NCBI RefSeq assembly: GCF_004923315.1
Contig: NZ_CP039650.1
Coordinates: 434,001-498,000, forward strand
DNA length: 64,000 nt
Direction of reading: 5' to 3'
Source: Azospirillum sp. TSA2s
GTDB taxonomy: Bacteria > Pseudomonadota > Alphaproteobacteria > Azospirillales > Azospirillaceae
The translations under genes and the position numbers were made by a program. Under the pieces are notes generated by a model that saw nothing but the letters and a program-made list of their open reading frames with translations, did not search any database and had not been told where the DNA came from. Of this stretch, positions 39,552-49,396 are shown one piece after another; the first letter of the stretch is position 1, and each line of letters starts with the position of its first letter.

Positions 39552-40391
39552 ATGACCACCGATTTTCTCGACCTCTCCGTCGTCCTCTACCACCCCGACC
39601 CGGACCTGTTGGCCCGCTCGCTCGACACCATCGCCGCCGCCGCCGACCGGCTGGCCGAGGGAGCCGGGGTGCGGACACGGCTGTGGATCATCGACAATGG
39701 CGCACCGGAGGGCAGCGACCCGGCGTCAAACCCGTTCCAGCCGCTGTTGGACCGCTATGCCGAGGCCGGTCGTCCGCCGGTGACGCTGATTGCCGGGCAT
39801 GGCAACGTCGGCTACGGCGCCGGGCACAATCTGGCGATCCGGCAGGGCAATGCGCCCTATCACCTGATCCTGAATTACGACATCCTGCTGGAACCGGACG
39901 CGCTGCTGGCCGGCTGGCGCTATATGGAGGCGCACCCGCGCACGGTGCTGCTGACGCCCAAGGTGTTCGGCGCGTCGGGGGAACAGGAGTTCCTGTGCAA
40001 GCGCCGGCCGACTGTGCTGGATTTGGGCCTGCGCGCCTTCGCCCCTGCCGCGGTCAAGCGGATGTTCGCAAAGCGGCTCGACCGCTACGAGATGCGCGAC
40101 GTCACCGGCGACAGCGTCGTGACCGGGCTGGAGCAGGTCAGCGGCGCATTCATGCTGTTCCGACGCGACGCGCTGACCCGGCTGGGCGGGTTCGACGACG
40201 GCTATTTCCTCTATTTCGAAGATTTCGACTTGTCGCGCCGGGCGATGGCGCTGGGCGAGATCGCCTATGTGCCGGACGTGCGCATGGTGCATTTCGGCGG
40301 CAAGGCGGCGCGCAAGGGCAGCGCGCACATCCGCATGTTCGCCCGGTCCGCCCTACGCTTTTTCAATACCCACGGATGGCGGCTGGTCTGA
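39552..40391 (+). CDS. Family 2 glycosyltransferase (rhamnosyltransferase-like)
   Basis: The 279-residue GT-A protein has SVVLYHPDPDLL at the N-terminus, IIDNGAPEG, LILNYDILLEPDAL (metal-binding Asp region, about 104-117) and GFDDGYFLYFEDFDLSRRAMALG (about 213-235), typical of family 2 enzymes that build O-antigens. Donor and acceptor are unknown. Its last 39 bp overlap the end of the convergent glycosyltransferase on the other strand. Confidence 0.87.
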   Translation: MTTDFLDLSVVLYHPDPDLLARSLDTIAAAADRLAEGAGVRTRLWIIDNGAPEGSDPASNPFQPLLDRYAEAGRPPVTLIAGHGNVGYGAGHNLAIRQGNAPYHLILNYDILLEPDALLAGWRYMEAHPRTVLLTPKVFGASGEQEFLCKRRPTVLDLGLRAFAPAAVKRMFAKRLDRYEMRDVTGDSVVTGLEQVSGAFMLFRRDALTRLGGFDDGYFLYFEDFDLSRRAMALGEIAYVPDVRMVHFGGKAARKGSAHIRMFARSALRFFNTHGWRLV

Positions 40392-41402
40392 GCTGTGCGA
40401 CTTCCGCAGCCCCGGCCGGCCGCGGGTCTTCAGCAGCAGCGGGTTCCAGGCGATCATGCGGGCGACCTGCCCCAGCGTCGCCTTGCGGTCGCGCTGGATG
40501 ACGCGGCGCTTGGCGATCATGCCCGGCAGCCCGCACAGCGCGTCGCGGATGCCGCGGCCGATGGCGCCGGTGCGTTCGCTGCCCAGGCTGCGGACCACCA
40601 GATAGACAACCAGCAACGCATGGCCGGCCAAGGCCAGCGGCAGCAGCGGCAGCGGCATGTTCTTCACCATCGTCCACACCAGATTGCGGACGCCGTGATA
40701 CTGGGCGAAGGTGCCGTACTGCTTTGACACGCCGCTGCTGACATGCTCCACCACCGCATCGCCGACCTGCACGGCCGGACCGCCGCCGAGGCGGATGCGG
40801 AAGCCGAGGTCGACATCCTCGCAATAGCAGAAGAAGTCCTCGTCGAAGCCGCCGACCGCCTCGAAATAGTCGCGCCGGTACATCGCGGCGGCGGCGCATG
40901 GCGAGAAGACTTCACCGCTGTAATAGGGCGGCTTCAGCATGCGGCGGTAATTGACCCGCCAGGCGAAGCCGAAAATGGAATACTGGTCGCCCTCGCCGTC
41001 GATCATGCGGGGGTCGTGCGAGAACAGCTGGGTCGAGCCGAACATCGCCACGTCGGGCTGCGCCTGGGCGGCGGCCTGCAGCCGCTCCATCCAGTCGCGG
41101 CGCGGGAAGGCGTCGGGGTTCAGCGTGACGATCCAGGGGACGGTGGCGCCGGCGGCGCCGATGTTGTTGGCCTTGGCGAAACCGACATTGCTGTCCAGCC
41201 GGACCATGCGGAACCGCGGATCGGCGGGCAAGGCGATCCCGTCGACATCCTTCGACGCATTGTCGACGATCACCACCTCGAAGGCGGGGTCGGTCTGGTC
41301 GAGCAGACAGCCAATGACGCGATTGACGAATTCGGCGCAGTTAAAGCTGACGATGATGATCCGGCTGTGCCGATCATTTGCACCGTCCACAATGTGTGAC
41401 AT
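40353..41402 (-). CDS. Family 2 glycosyltransferase
   Basis: The 349-residue protein has a GT-A domain: IIIVSFNCAEFVNRVIGCLLDQ, VIVDNASKD, TLNPDAFPRRDW (Asp near 115) and GGFDEDFFCYCEDVDLGFRIRLGG, with a C-terminal hydrophobic segment (LPLLPLALAGHALLVVYLVV, about 250-270) that may attach it to the membrane. It is the only minus-strand gene in the polysaccharide block and overlaps its neighbour by 39 bp, tail to tail. Confidence 0.87.
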   Translation of the reverse strand: MSHIVDGANDRHSRIIIVSFNCAEFVNRVIGCLLDQTDPAFEVVIVDNASKDVDGIALPADPRFRMVRLDSNVGFAKANNIGAAGATVPWIVTLNPDAFPRRDWMERLQAAAQAQPDVAMFGSTQLFSHDPRMIDGEGDQYSIFGFAWRVNYRRMLKPPYYSGEVFSPCAAAAMYRRDYFEAVGGFDEDFFCYCEDVDLGFRIRLGGGPAVQVGDAVVEHVSSGVSKQYGTFAQYHGVRNLVWTMVKNMPLPLLPLALAGHALLVVYLVVRSLGSERTGAIGRGIRDALCGLPGMIAKRRVIQRDRKATLGQVARMIAWNPLLLKTRGRPGLRKSHSSDQPPSVGIEKA

Positions 41403-41574
41403 GTCTTGGTAGCGTCCTTATTCACGCGTCCCTATTCAGCTTATAGCCATTCCCACCACCAACCGAAAGCCGGAAAAGGGTTCTGGGACTTTGCGCCGTG
41501 GCGTCACCCGGCCAAACCGGATACTAAGGCATGCTTCAATCCACGATACGATACCAGCACGGACATTCCTGCCC

Positions 41575-42519
41575 ATGCGCGTTCTCCTGACCGGCGCCAC
41601 CGGCTTCGTCGGCCGTCACACCGTCCCGCTGCTGGTTGCCCGCGGACACCATGTGCGTGCCGCCCTGCGCAGCGCCAAGGAAGGGCCGTGGGAGCCGGCG
41701 GTGGTCGGCGACATCGGCCCCGACACCGACTGGACCGCGGCGCTGGAGGGTGTCGATGCGGTGATCCACATGGCGGCCCGCGTCCATGTGATGCGCGACA
41801 AGGCCGCCGACCCGCTGGCCGAATTCCGCCGCGTCAACACCGCCGGCACCGTCCGGCTGGCGGAGCAGGCGGCGGCAGCCGGCGTGAAGCGCTTCGTCTT
41901 CCTCAGCAGCATCAAGGCGATGGTGGACGAAAGCCGCCCCACCCCGCTGGACGCCGCGACGCCGTCCGACCCGCACAGCCCCTACGGCATCTCGAAGCTG
42001 GAGGCCGAACGGGCGCTGGCCGCGATCTCCGCCCGCACCGGCATGGAAGTGGCGGTGATCCGTCCGCCGCTGGTCTATGGACCCGGCGCCGCCGGCAACA
42101 TGCGGGCTCTGGTGAAGCTGGTGGCGACCGGCCTGCCGCTGCCGCTCGGCGGCATCCACAACCGGCGGAGCCTGATCTATGTCGGCAACCTCGCCGACGC
42201 GGTGGTGACGGTGCTTGAGCATGCCCACGCCGCCGGCGGGACCTTCCTGGTCCAGGATGGCGAGCCGGTTTCGACCGCCGATCTGGTGCGCGCCATCGCC
42301 GCGGCGCTGGGCCGGCCGGCGCGGCTGGTCCCGGTGCCGCGCGGCCTGATGGCGCTGGGGGCGGCGCTGACCGGCACGCGCGCGGTGTTCGACCGGCTGG
42401 CCGGCACGCTGACGGTGGATGACGGTCCCATCCGTGAAAGGCTCGGCTGGCGCCCGCCCCATGACCTTGCGTCCGGGTTGCGCGCCACCGCGGAATGGTT
42501 CAAAGCTTCCCGCGGCTGA
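41575..42519 (+). CDS. NAD-dependent sugar epimerase/dehydratase (WbpK/WcaG-like)
   Basis: The 314-residue SDR begins MRVLLTGATGFVGRHTVPLL and has the catalytic Y-x3-K in SPYGISKLEAE (about 139-149) with the SSIKAM serine segment upstream. Relatives work on nucleotide sugars for O-antigen synthesis. Its position before a WbpM-like gene and after a WbpL-like gene recalls the wbpK-wbpL-wbpM set of Pseudomonas, which suggests but does not prove the reaction. The start at 41575 directly precedes the Rossmann strand. Confidence 0.82.
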   Translation: MRVLLTGATGFVGRHTVPLLVARGHHVRAALRSAKEGPWEPAVVGDIGPDTDWTAALEGVDAVIHMAARVHVMRDKAADPLAEFRRVNTAGTVRLAEQAAAAGVKRFVFLSSIKAMVDESRPTPLDAATPSDPHSPYGISKLEAERALAAISARTGMEVAVIRPPLVYGPGAAGNMRALVKLVATGLPLPLGGIHNRRSLIYVGNLADAVVTVLEHAHAAGGTFLVQDGEPVSTADLVRAIAAALGRPARLVPVPRGLMALGAALTGTRAVFDRLAGTLTVDDGPIRERLGWRPPHDLASGLRATAEWFKASRG

Positions 42520-42595
42520 TTACCCGGCCGAATCGGCGATGGCCGGCTTCGGCCCCCGGTTCTCAAGGCCGAACGAATGAACAAGGTTTAGCGGC

Positions 42596-44530
42596 ATGCG
42601 TATCCCGTCCGCACGGGCATCCCTGGTTTTCCTGCATGATCTGGTGATGACCGGGGTGGCCCTGGTCGTCGCCCTGTACCTGCGGGTGGGCGGCTCCGCC
42701 TTCGGCCTGTATTTCGATGCGCTGGTCATCGCGCTGCCGACGCTGGTCGGCATTTCGGCAGCCGTTTTCGTGCTGTTCGGCCTGTACCGCGGCATCTGGC
42801 GCTATGCCTCCATTCCCGACCTGATACAGGTGGTGCGCGCCGTCACCGTGGCGGTGCTGTGTTTCGTGCTGGCGATGTTCCTGCTGACGCGCGCCGAACT
42901 CCTGCCGCGCTCCCTGCCGCCGATCCTGTGGCTGGTGCAGATGCTTCTGCTCGGCGGGCCGCGCTTCGCCTACCGCTTCATGAAGGACCGCCGCTTCAGC
43001 TGGGCCGAGGCGGTGGAGGGCGTGCCGCGCATCCCCGTCCTGCTGCTGGGCGTCGGCGACGCGGCGGAGCTGTTCATCCGCTCGCTCGACCAGCCGGGCC
43101 AGTCGGCCTATCGCGTCGTCGGCATCCTGGACGACAAGGGCCGGCGCATCGGCCATGCCGTGCGCGGCGTGCCGGTGCTGGGCGGCCCGGACGATCTGGA
43201 GCAGGTGGTCCGCACGCTGGAACGCAAGGGCGAACGGCCGCAGCGGCTGATCATCACCAAGGGCAATGCCGAGTTGAAAGGTGCGATGCTGCGCAGCCTG
43301 CTCGACCGGGCGGAGGCGCAGGGGCTGGTCATGTCCCGCCTGCCCAGCCTGACCGAGTTCAAGTCGGCGCTCGGCGAAGGCAAGGGCGTGGAGGTGCGGC
43401 CGATCGCGCTGGAGGATCTGCTGGGCCGGCCGCAGGCGGTGCTGGATCGCGGCGCCATTTCCGGGCTGATCGGCGGGCGGCGGGTGATCGTCACCGGCGC
43501 CGGCGGCACCATCGGCAGCGAGCTGGTCCGCCAGATCGCCACGCTGGGGCCGGAGCGGCTGATCCTGCTCGATGCCGGGGAGTTCAACCTCTACAGCATC
43601 GAGATGGAGGTGCGGGAGAAGTTCCCCGGCCTCGACACCCGCGCGGTGATCGCCGACGTGCGCGACCGCGACCGCATCATGCGCCTTTTCCAGGACGAGC
43701 GCCCGGCCCTGGTCTTCCACGCCGCGGCGCTGAAGCATGTGCCGCTGGTGGAGGCCAACCCGTGCGAGGGCGCGCTGACCAACGTCATCGGCACCCGCAA
43801 CGTGGCGGACGCCGCGCGCGCCGCCGGCTGCCTCGCCATGGTGCTGATCTCCACCGACAAGGCGATCCGCCCGACCAGCGTCATGGGGGCCGCCAAGCGC
43901 TTCGCCGAGACCTACTGCCAGGCGCTGGACGTCCTGCCGCCGCGCGACGCGACGGAACAGGCCACCCGCTACATGACCGTGCGCTTCGGCAACGTGCTGG
44001 GCTCCTCCGGCTCGGTCGTGCCGCTGTTCACCCGCCAGTTGGCGCAGGGCGGGCCGCTGACCGTCACCCATCCCGACATGCGGCGCTATTTCATGACGGT
44101 GCGCGAGGCGGTGGAACTGGTTCTGCAGGCCTCCGCCCACGGCGCCACCCGCGCGGAGGACCGCGGCAAGATCCTGGTGCTGGACATGGGCGAGCCGGTG
44201 AAGATCGCCGATCTCGCCCGCCAGATGATCCGGCTGGCCGGCTACCGCCCTGGCGTGGACATCGAGATCGCCTATACCGGCCTGCGCCCCGGCGAGAAGC
44301 TGTTCGAGGAAATCCTGACCGCGGCGGAGGCGCCGAGCCGCACCGAGGCCGACGGCGTCTTCCTCGCCTCTCCCCGGCTGATCGACTATGCGCTGATCAA
44401 CCGTGCGGTGGGTGAGTTGGAGGCGGCGGCACGGGCCGGCGATGGCGAGCGGGTTCTGTCGATCCTGGGCACCGTCGTGCCCGATTTCCGTGCCGAGGCG
44501 GTGCTTCCGTCCGCTGCGACGCAGGCTTGA
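42596..44530 (+). CDS. Membrane-bound nucleotide-sugar 4,6-dehydratase (CapD/WbpM/FlaA1-like)
   Basis: The 644-residue protein has about four N-terminal membrane segments (first 130 residues), a CoA-binding-like domain (about 150-275), and a C-terminal SDR domain with GAGGTIGSE at about 299-307. The catalytic segment is DKAIRPTSVMGAAKRFAE, in which the usual Tyr is replaced by Met, as in the WbpM/FlaA1 group. It likely makes UDP-4-keto-6-deoxy sugars from UDP-GlcNAc at the membrane. It is last in the polysaccharide block. Confidence 0.9.
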   Translation: MRIPSARASLVFLHDLVMTGVALVVALYLRVGGSAFGLYFDALVIALPTLVGISAAVFVLFGLYRGIWRYASIPDLIQVVRAVTVAVLCFVLAMFLLTRAELLPRSLPPILWLVQMLLLGGPRFAYRFMKDRRFSWAEAVEGVPRIPVLLLGVGDAAELFIRSLDQPGQSAYRVVGILDDKGRRIGHAVRGVPVLGGPDDLEQVVRTLERKGERPQRLIITKGNAELKGAMLRSLLDRAEAQGLVMSRLPSLTEFKSALGEGKGVEVRPIALEDLLGRPQAVLDRGAISGLIGGRRVIVTGAGGTIGSELVRQIATLGPERLILLDAGEFNLYSIEMEVREKFPGLDTRAVIADVRDRDRIMRLFQDERPALVFHAAALKHVPLVEANPCEGALTNVIGTRNVADAARAAGCLAMVLISTDKAIRPTSVMGAAKRFAETYCQALDVLPPRDATEQATRYMTVRFGNVLGSSGSVVPLFTRQLAQGGPLTVTHPDMRRYFMTVREAVELVLQASAHGATRAEDRGKILVLDMGEPVKIADLARQMIRLAGYRPGVDIEIAYTGLRPGEKLFEEILTAAEAPSRTEADGVFLASPRLIDYALINRAVGELEAAARAGDGERVLSILGTVVPDFRAEAVLPSAATQA

Positions 44531-44564
44531 CGGCAGTCAAGACGGGCGTCACCCCCCGTCGGCG

Positions 44565-44647
44565 GTCATTCCCGCGAGGGCGGGAATCCAGCTATTCCAA
44601 CAGGTTCACTCTGGGAACGCCTGGATCCCCGCCTTCGCGGGGATGAC
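44565..44647. repeat. Inverted repeat with 27-bp arms
   Basis: The left arm (44565-44591, starting GTCATTCCCGCGAGGGCGGG) and right arm (44621-44647) are near-perfect reverse complements around a 29-nt loop. Each arm is itself a small hairpin (CCCGC...GCGGG). It resembles repeat elements of the GTCATTCCCGCG type found in many proteobacteria. It follows a WbpM-like gene and may also act as a transcript end. Confidence 0.75.
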
Positions 44648-44740
44648 GGCCCCGATAAGCTGCGCCATCGGAAAGGGCGTTTTGGAAGGGCCTTCGAGAG
44701 CAGGACAGAAAAAGTATCGTCGCGGGGTGATTTTAAGCGC

Positions 44741-44769
44741 TTGCATCCCCCAAAGGCCTGTGGCATAAC
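44741..44769 (+). promoter_or_regulatory. Candidate tRNA-Thr promoter
   Basis: TTGCAT (44741-44746) and CATAAC (44764-44769) are separated by 17 bp, about 75 bp upstream of the first tRNA-Thr. Confidence 0.45.
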
Positions 44770-44845
44770 CCGCGCCACTTCGGGGGGCGGCCAAGCCTGG
44801 ACGCCTCACCCGGACGCATCGCCCCGGCGATGATCGGTTATCGGG

Positions 44846-44920
<75 letters not shown>

Positions 44921-44956
44921 TTCCTCCGATCCTGTCATCAGGCGTTCGTATCCGGC

Positions 44957-45031
<75 letters not shown>

Positions 45032-45166
45032 TCCCCCTTTAGAAAACTCCCTTAAAAAATCAGCGCATCGCTTCCTTGACCTTGCCGCCGAAAGGCCGCA
45101 AGAAACGCGCGCGTTTTCACAGCTGTGAAGTCGCTAGGCGCGGGTTCGTTTCGGGAGGATGTCACC

Positions 45167-46246
45167 ATGGCCGGCAACAGCTTCGGCACGCTTTTCCGCT
45201 TCACCACCTGGGGCGAGAGCCACGGACCGGCCATCGGCGTCGTCGTGGACGGCTGCCCGTCGCTGATCGACCTCGTGGCGGAAACGGACATCCAGCCCTG
45301 GATGGACAAGCGCCGGCCCGGCCAGTCGCGCTACACCACCCAGCGCCAGGAACCCGATCAGGTGAAGATCCTGTCCGGCGTGTTCGAGGGCAAGACGACC
45401 GGCACGCCGATCTCGCTGCTGATCGAGAACACCGACCAGCGATCCAAGGACTACAGCGACATCGCCGGGAAATTTCGCCCCGGCCATGCCGACTACACCT
45501 ACTGGCAGAAATACGGCATCCGCGATTACCGTGGTGGCGGACGCTCCTCGGCGCGGGAAACCGCCTGCCGGGTCGCCGCCGGCGCGGTGGCGCGCAAGGT
45601 GCTGGGGTCCGCCATCCAGGTGCGCGGCGCCCTGGTGCAGATCGGCCCGCACAAGATCGACCGCAGCCGCTGGGACTGGGCGGAGATCGACAACAATCCC
45701 TTCTTCTGCCCCGATCCGGTCGCGGCCACCCAGTGGGCCGAGTATCTCGACGGCATCCGCAAGAGCGGCTCCTCCGTCGGCGCGGTGGTGGAACTGGTGG
45801 CGTCCGGCGTGCCGGTGGGGCTGGGCGACCCGCTCTATGACAAGCTGGACAGCGACCTCGCCTGCGCGATGATGACCGTCAACGCGGTGAAGGGTGTGGA
45901 GATCGGCAACGGCTTCGCCGCCGCGGAACTGACCGGCGAGTTGAACGCCGACGAGATGCGCATGGGTTCGGACGGACAGCCGCAGTTCCTGTCCAACAAT
46001 GCCGGCGGCATCCTGGGTGGCATCTCCACCGGACAGGACATCGTCGTGCGCTTCGCGGTGAAGCCGACCAGCTCGATCCTGACGCCGCGCCAGACGGTCG
46101 ACACCGCCGGCAACGACACCGACATCCTGACCAAGGGCCGCCACGACCCCTGCGTCGGTATCCGCGCCGTCCCCGTGGGCGAGGCGATGATGGCCTGCGT
46201 GCTGGCCGACCACCTGCTGCGGCGCCGGGCGGAACGGCGGGAGTGA
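45167..46246 (+). CDS. aroC: Chorismate synthase
   Basis: AroC makes chorismate from EPSP with reduced FMN, the last step of the shikimate pathway. The 359-residue protein begins [24 protein letters not shown]. It contains [40 protein letters not shown] (about 103-142) and the C-terminal [34 protein letters not shown] lies 8 bp before the ATG at 45167. Confidence 0.98.
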   Translation: MAGNSFGTLFRFTTWGESHGPAIGVVVDGCPSLIDLVAETDIQPWMDKRRPGQSRYTTQRQEPDQVKILSGVFEGKTTGTPISLLIENTDQRSKDYSDIAGKFRPGHADYTYWQKYGIRDYRGGGRSSARETACRVAAGAVARKVLGSAIQVRGALVQIGPHKIDRSRWDWAEIDNNPFFCPDPVAATQWAEYLDGIRKSGSSVGAVVELVASGVPVGLGDPLYDKLDSDLACAMMTVNAVKGVEIGNGFAAAELTGELNADEMRMGSDGQPQFLSNNAGGILGGISTGQDIVVRFAVKPTSSILTPRQTVDTAGNDTDILTKGRHDPCVGIRAVPVGEAMMACVLADHLLRRRAERRE

Positions 46247-46253
46247 TCGTTCC

Positions 46254-46826
46254 ATGCCCGTTCGCCGCCACGGACAGCGCCTGATCCTCGCCCTGGCGAC
46301 GCTGATCGCCGCCGCACCAGCGGCTTTGGCGGCCGACAAGCCCTTTCAGGAGTTCGACGAGACCTTCAAGTCCTGGAAGCTCTACTGTCAGCTCTGGACC
46401 GGCACGCGGCAGGTGGAGTGCGAACTGACCACCCGCGGCACCAACGACCGCACCGCCCGGCTGGTCTGGCTGCGCTCGACCGACAAATGGCGCGAGGGGC
46501 TGCGCTTTCGCGTGAATGCCGAAGCGCTGGACCTCGACAAGCTGGTGCGGGTCTGGGCCGACCGGGCGGTGTTCAAGCCTGACTCCCCCTGCAAGCCCTA
46601 CCGGTTCGAGACGAACACCTGCGCCGTGACCGATCCCGACATCAACCGCCGCATGGTGGAGAAGATGGCTCCGGCGCCGGAAGTCTCCATCGTCGGTCAG
46701 TCGCCGGCCGGCGAGAAAACGGAGGTGCGCTTCCCGCTCGCCGGCTTCCGCGAGGCGCTGGAGCGCAGCGACGCCATTCGCGCATCGGCGGGCAGACCCT
46801 GGGCGACGAGCCCTGATGCCGATTGA
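46254..46826 (+). CDS. Exported protein resembling invasion-associated locus B (IalB) family
   Basis: The 190-residue protein has a signal peptide (LILALATLIAAAPAALA, cleavage near residue 27). The mature part has FKSWKLYCQLWTGTRQVECELTT and later paired cysteines (CKPYRFETNTCAV), similar to the IalB family of periplasmic proteins in alphaproteobacteria. The family link is moderate and the function is unknown. It lies 7 bp after aroC and 48 bp before rnr. Confidence 0.6.
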   Translation: MPVRRHGQRLILALATLIAAAPAALAADKPFQEFDETFKSWKLYCQLWTGTRQVECELTTRGTNDRTARLVWLRSTDKWREGLRFRVNAEALDLDKLVRVWADRAVFKPDSPCKPYRFETNTCAVTDPDINRRMVEKMAPAPEVSIVGQSPAGEKTEVRFPLAGFREALERSDAIRASAGRPWATSPDAD

Positions 46827-46874
46827 TCCCTATATAGCCATACCAGCGACAAGAACCGACGGACTGCCCGCCCA

Positions 46875-49031
46875 GTGACCGACAGCCATTTCCCCAGCAA
46901 GGACGCCATCCTCGCCTTCATCCGGTCCAGCACCACCCCGGTCGGCAAGCGCGAGATCGCCCGCGCCTTCAAGCTGTCCGGATCAGCCGACCGCGAGACG
47001 TTGAAGGACCTGCTGCGCGAACTGGAGGCGGACGGCGCGGTGGAACGCGGACGCAACAAGCGCATGGCCCCGCCGCAGGCGCTGCCTGCCGTCGCCGTGC
47101 TGCTGGTCACCGGCGCCGATGCGGAGGGCGAGTTGTCGGCCCGCCCGCTGACCTGGACCGGGGAGGGCGACCCGCCGCGCATCTTCCTGCTGCCGGAAAG
47201 GAAGTCGCGGGGGGAGGACAAGCCGCTGGCGGTCGGCGACACGCTGCTGGCGAAGCTCGCCCGCATCAACGATCGCCTGTACGATGCCCGCGTCATCCGC
47301 CGCATTGACGGCGAGCGCGAGGGCCGCATCCTCGGCGTCTACCGGCCGAGCGCCGATGGCGGGCGCATCCACCCGACCGACCGCCGCCACAAGACCGAGT
47401 TCCTGGTGCTGCCGCCCAACCGTGGCGAGGCCGAAGCGGGCGATCTCGTCTTCGCCGACATCCTGCCGGCCGGGCGCGCCGGCCAGCCGCAGGCCCGCGT
47501 GGTGGAGCGTCTCGGCTCCACCGACGAGCCGCGCGCCTTCAGCCTGATCGCCATCCACGCCCACGGCATCCCCACCGCCTTCCCGCATGCCGCCTTGCGC
47601 GAGGCGGAACTGGCGGCGGTGCCGGCGCTGATGCAGCGGGAGGATCTGCGCGACATCCCGCTGGTGACCATCGACGGCGCCGACGCCCGCGACTTCGACG
47701 ATGCCGTGTGGGCGGAGCCGGACAGCGACCCCGAGAACCCGGAAGGCTGGCACCTGATCGTCGCCATCGCCGACGTGTCCTATTACGTACGCCCCGGATC
47801 GGCGCTCGACCGGACAGCGTACGAGCGCGGCAACTCGGTGTACTTCCCCGACCGCGTCGTGCCGATGCTGCCGGAGGCGCTGTCGAACGGCCTGTGTTCG
47901 CTCCGGCCGGGGGAGGATCGCGCCTGCTTGGCCTTCCACCTGTGGATCGACCGCAACGGTGTGCTGATCCGGCATCGGCTGGTCCGCGGACTCATGCGGT
48001 CGGCGGCGCGGCTGACCTATGAACAGGTGCAGGATTGCCACGACGGCCGGCCGGACGAGGAAACGGCGCCGCTGGCCGACGGCGTGATCGACCCGCTGTT
48101 CAGCGCGTACGCCCGACTGGCCGCCGCCCGCGCCAAACGCGGCACGCTGGAGTTGGACCTGCCCGAACGCCGGGTGCTGATCGACGAGCGCGGCAGGGTC
48201 GCCGAGATCGCCCAGCGCGAACGGCGCGACAGCCACCGGCTGATCGAGGAGTTCATGATCGCCGCCAACGTCGCCGCGGCGGAGGTGCTGGAGCGGCGGA
48301 CCATGCCCGGCCTTTACCGCATCCACGACCGTCCCTCCATGGACAAGATGGAGGCGTTGCGCGGCTTCCTGGCGGAGATCGGCCATCCGCTCGGCAAGAG
48401 CGCCGACCTGACGCCCAGCCACTTCACCCGCATCCTGCGCAAGGTGGAGGGCACGTCGCACGCGCCGCTGGTCAGCGAGGTGATCCTGCGCGCCCAGGCC
48501 CAGGCCGCCTACAGCCCGGACAACATCGGCCATTTCGGGCTGGCGCTGCACCGCTACGCCCATTTCACCTCGCCGATCCGCCGCTATGCCGACCTGATCG
48601 TCCACCGGGCGCTGATCCGCACGCTGGGGCTGGGCGTCGGCGGGCTGGACGACGAGACGCTGGGCCGACTGGCGGAGATCGGCGAGCATCTGTCCGGCAC
48701 CGAACGCCGTGCCGCGGTGGCCGAGCGCGACGCGGTGGACCGCTACACCGCCGCCTTCCTGGCCGACCGGGTGGGGGAACGCTTCAGCGGCCGCATCTCC
48801 GGCGTCAGCCGCTTCGGGCTGTTCGTTCGGCTGGACGAAAGCGGCGCCGACGGCCTGATCCCGGCCAGCAGCCTGCCCGACGACAGGTACGATCACGACG
48901 AGGCCGCACACGCGCTGGTCGGGCAGCGTACGGGGCGGACGTACCGCCTCAGCAGCCCGGTCAAGGTGGTGCTGGTGGAGGCCGATCCGGTCAGCGGCAG
49001 CACGCTCTTCCGGCTGGCCGACTCAGGCTGA
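46875..49031 (+). CDS. rnr: Ribonuclease R
   Basis: RNase R is a 3'-5' exoribonuclease that degrades structured RNA. The 718-residue protein has an N-terminal helix-turn-helix/cold-shock region, the RNB catalytic domain with metal-binding aspartates in TIDGADARDFDDAVWAEPD (about 258-276), and a C-terminal S1 domain (GERFSGRISGVSRFGLFVRLDESGADGLIPASSLP, about 634-668). It begins with GTG at 46875. Confidence 0.95.
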   Translation: MTDSHFPSKDAILAFIRSSTTPVGKREIARAFKLSGSADRETLKDLLRELEADGAVERGRNKRMAPPQALPAVAVLLVTGADAEGELSARPLTWTGEGDPPRIFLLPERKSRGEDKPLAVGDTLLAKLARINDRLYDARVIRRIDGEREGRILGVYRPSADGGRIHPTDRRHKTEFLVLPPNRGEAEAGDLVFADILPAGRAGQPQARVVERLGSTDEPRAFSLIAIHAHGIPTAFPHAALREAELAAVPALMQREDLRDIPLVTIDGADARDFDDAVWAEPDSDPENPEGWHLIVAIADVSYYVRPGSALDRTAYERGNSVYFPDRVVPMLPEALSNGLCSLRPGEDRACLAFHLWIDRNGVLIRHRLVRGLMRSAARLTYEQVQDCHDGRPDEETAPLADGVIDPLFSAYARLAAARAKRGTLELDLPERRVLIDERGRVAEIAQRERRDSHRLIEEFMIAANVAAAEVLERRTMPGLYRIHDRPSMDKMEALRGFLAEIGHPLGKSADLTPSHFTRILRKVEGTSHAPLVSEVILRAQAQAAYSPDNIGHFGLALHRYAHFTSPIRRYADLIVHRALIRTLGLGVGGLDDETLGRLAEIGEHLSGTERRAAVAERDAVDRYTAAFLADRVGERFSGRISGVSRFGLFVRLDESGADGLIPASSLPDDRYDHDEAAHALVGQRTGRTYRLSSPVKVVLVEADPVSGSTLFRLADSG

Positions 49032-49396
49032 CGACTCGGAAGCCGTCGGCACCGTTGCACAACGGCAACGCTTGATCAATGTGGCCAAATCGTGGCGCGG
49101 CCAAGCTTTGGCCACATCGCCACCATACCAGCGTGACCTTGGCGACACAGAATCGGACAATCCGCGACATTGTGGTGCGGCCCGTAATTTTGTCCCGCCC
49201 GGCCTCCTGAACGAAGGTGTATCTATCACCCATCCGGGATCGGCAACATCCTCGTCCGGTCCGGCTGCAGGAAAGGGAGGCCGCGGTTCGCCCCATGGCC
49301 CAGTTCGATCACAACCTGTGCGATCACGGCGTGTGCGATCCGAATGCACCGCCCCGAGTGCCGCCTTTTAACTTGCCGTCTTTCCGGATCCCCGCG
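49032..49396. other. Intergenic region between rnr and the S41 protease (365 bp)
   Basis: The S41 frame is open back to 49217, but the part before 49397 does not look like signal peptide or protease, so I treat it as leader. A 10-bp perfect inverted repeat TGTGGCCAAA / TTTGGCCACA (49080-49089 and 49107-49116) lies here without a T tract. An alternative S41 start (ATG 49295) is inside this region. Confidence 0.45.

Larger units (their letters stand above)
44531..44845. other. Intergenic region before tRNA-Thr (315 bp)
   Basis: No gene is seen. It contains a long inverted repeat (44565-44647) and a likely tRNA promoter (44741-44769). Confidence 0.6.
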
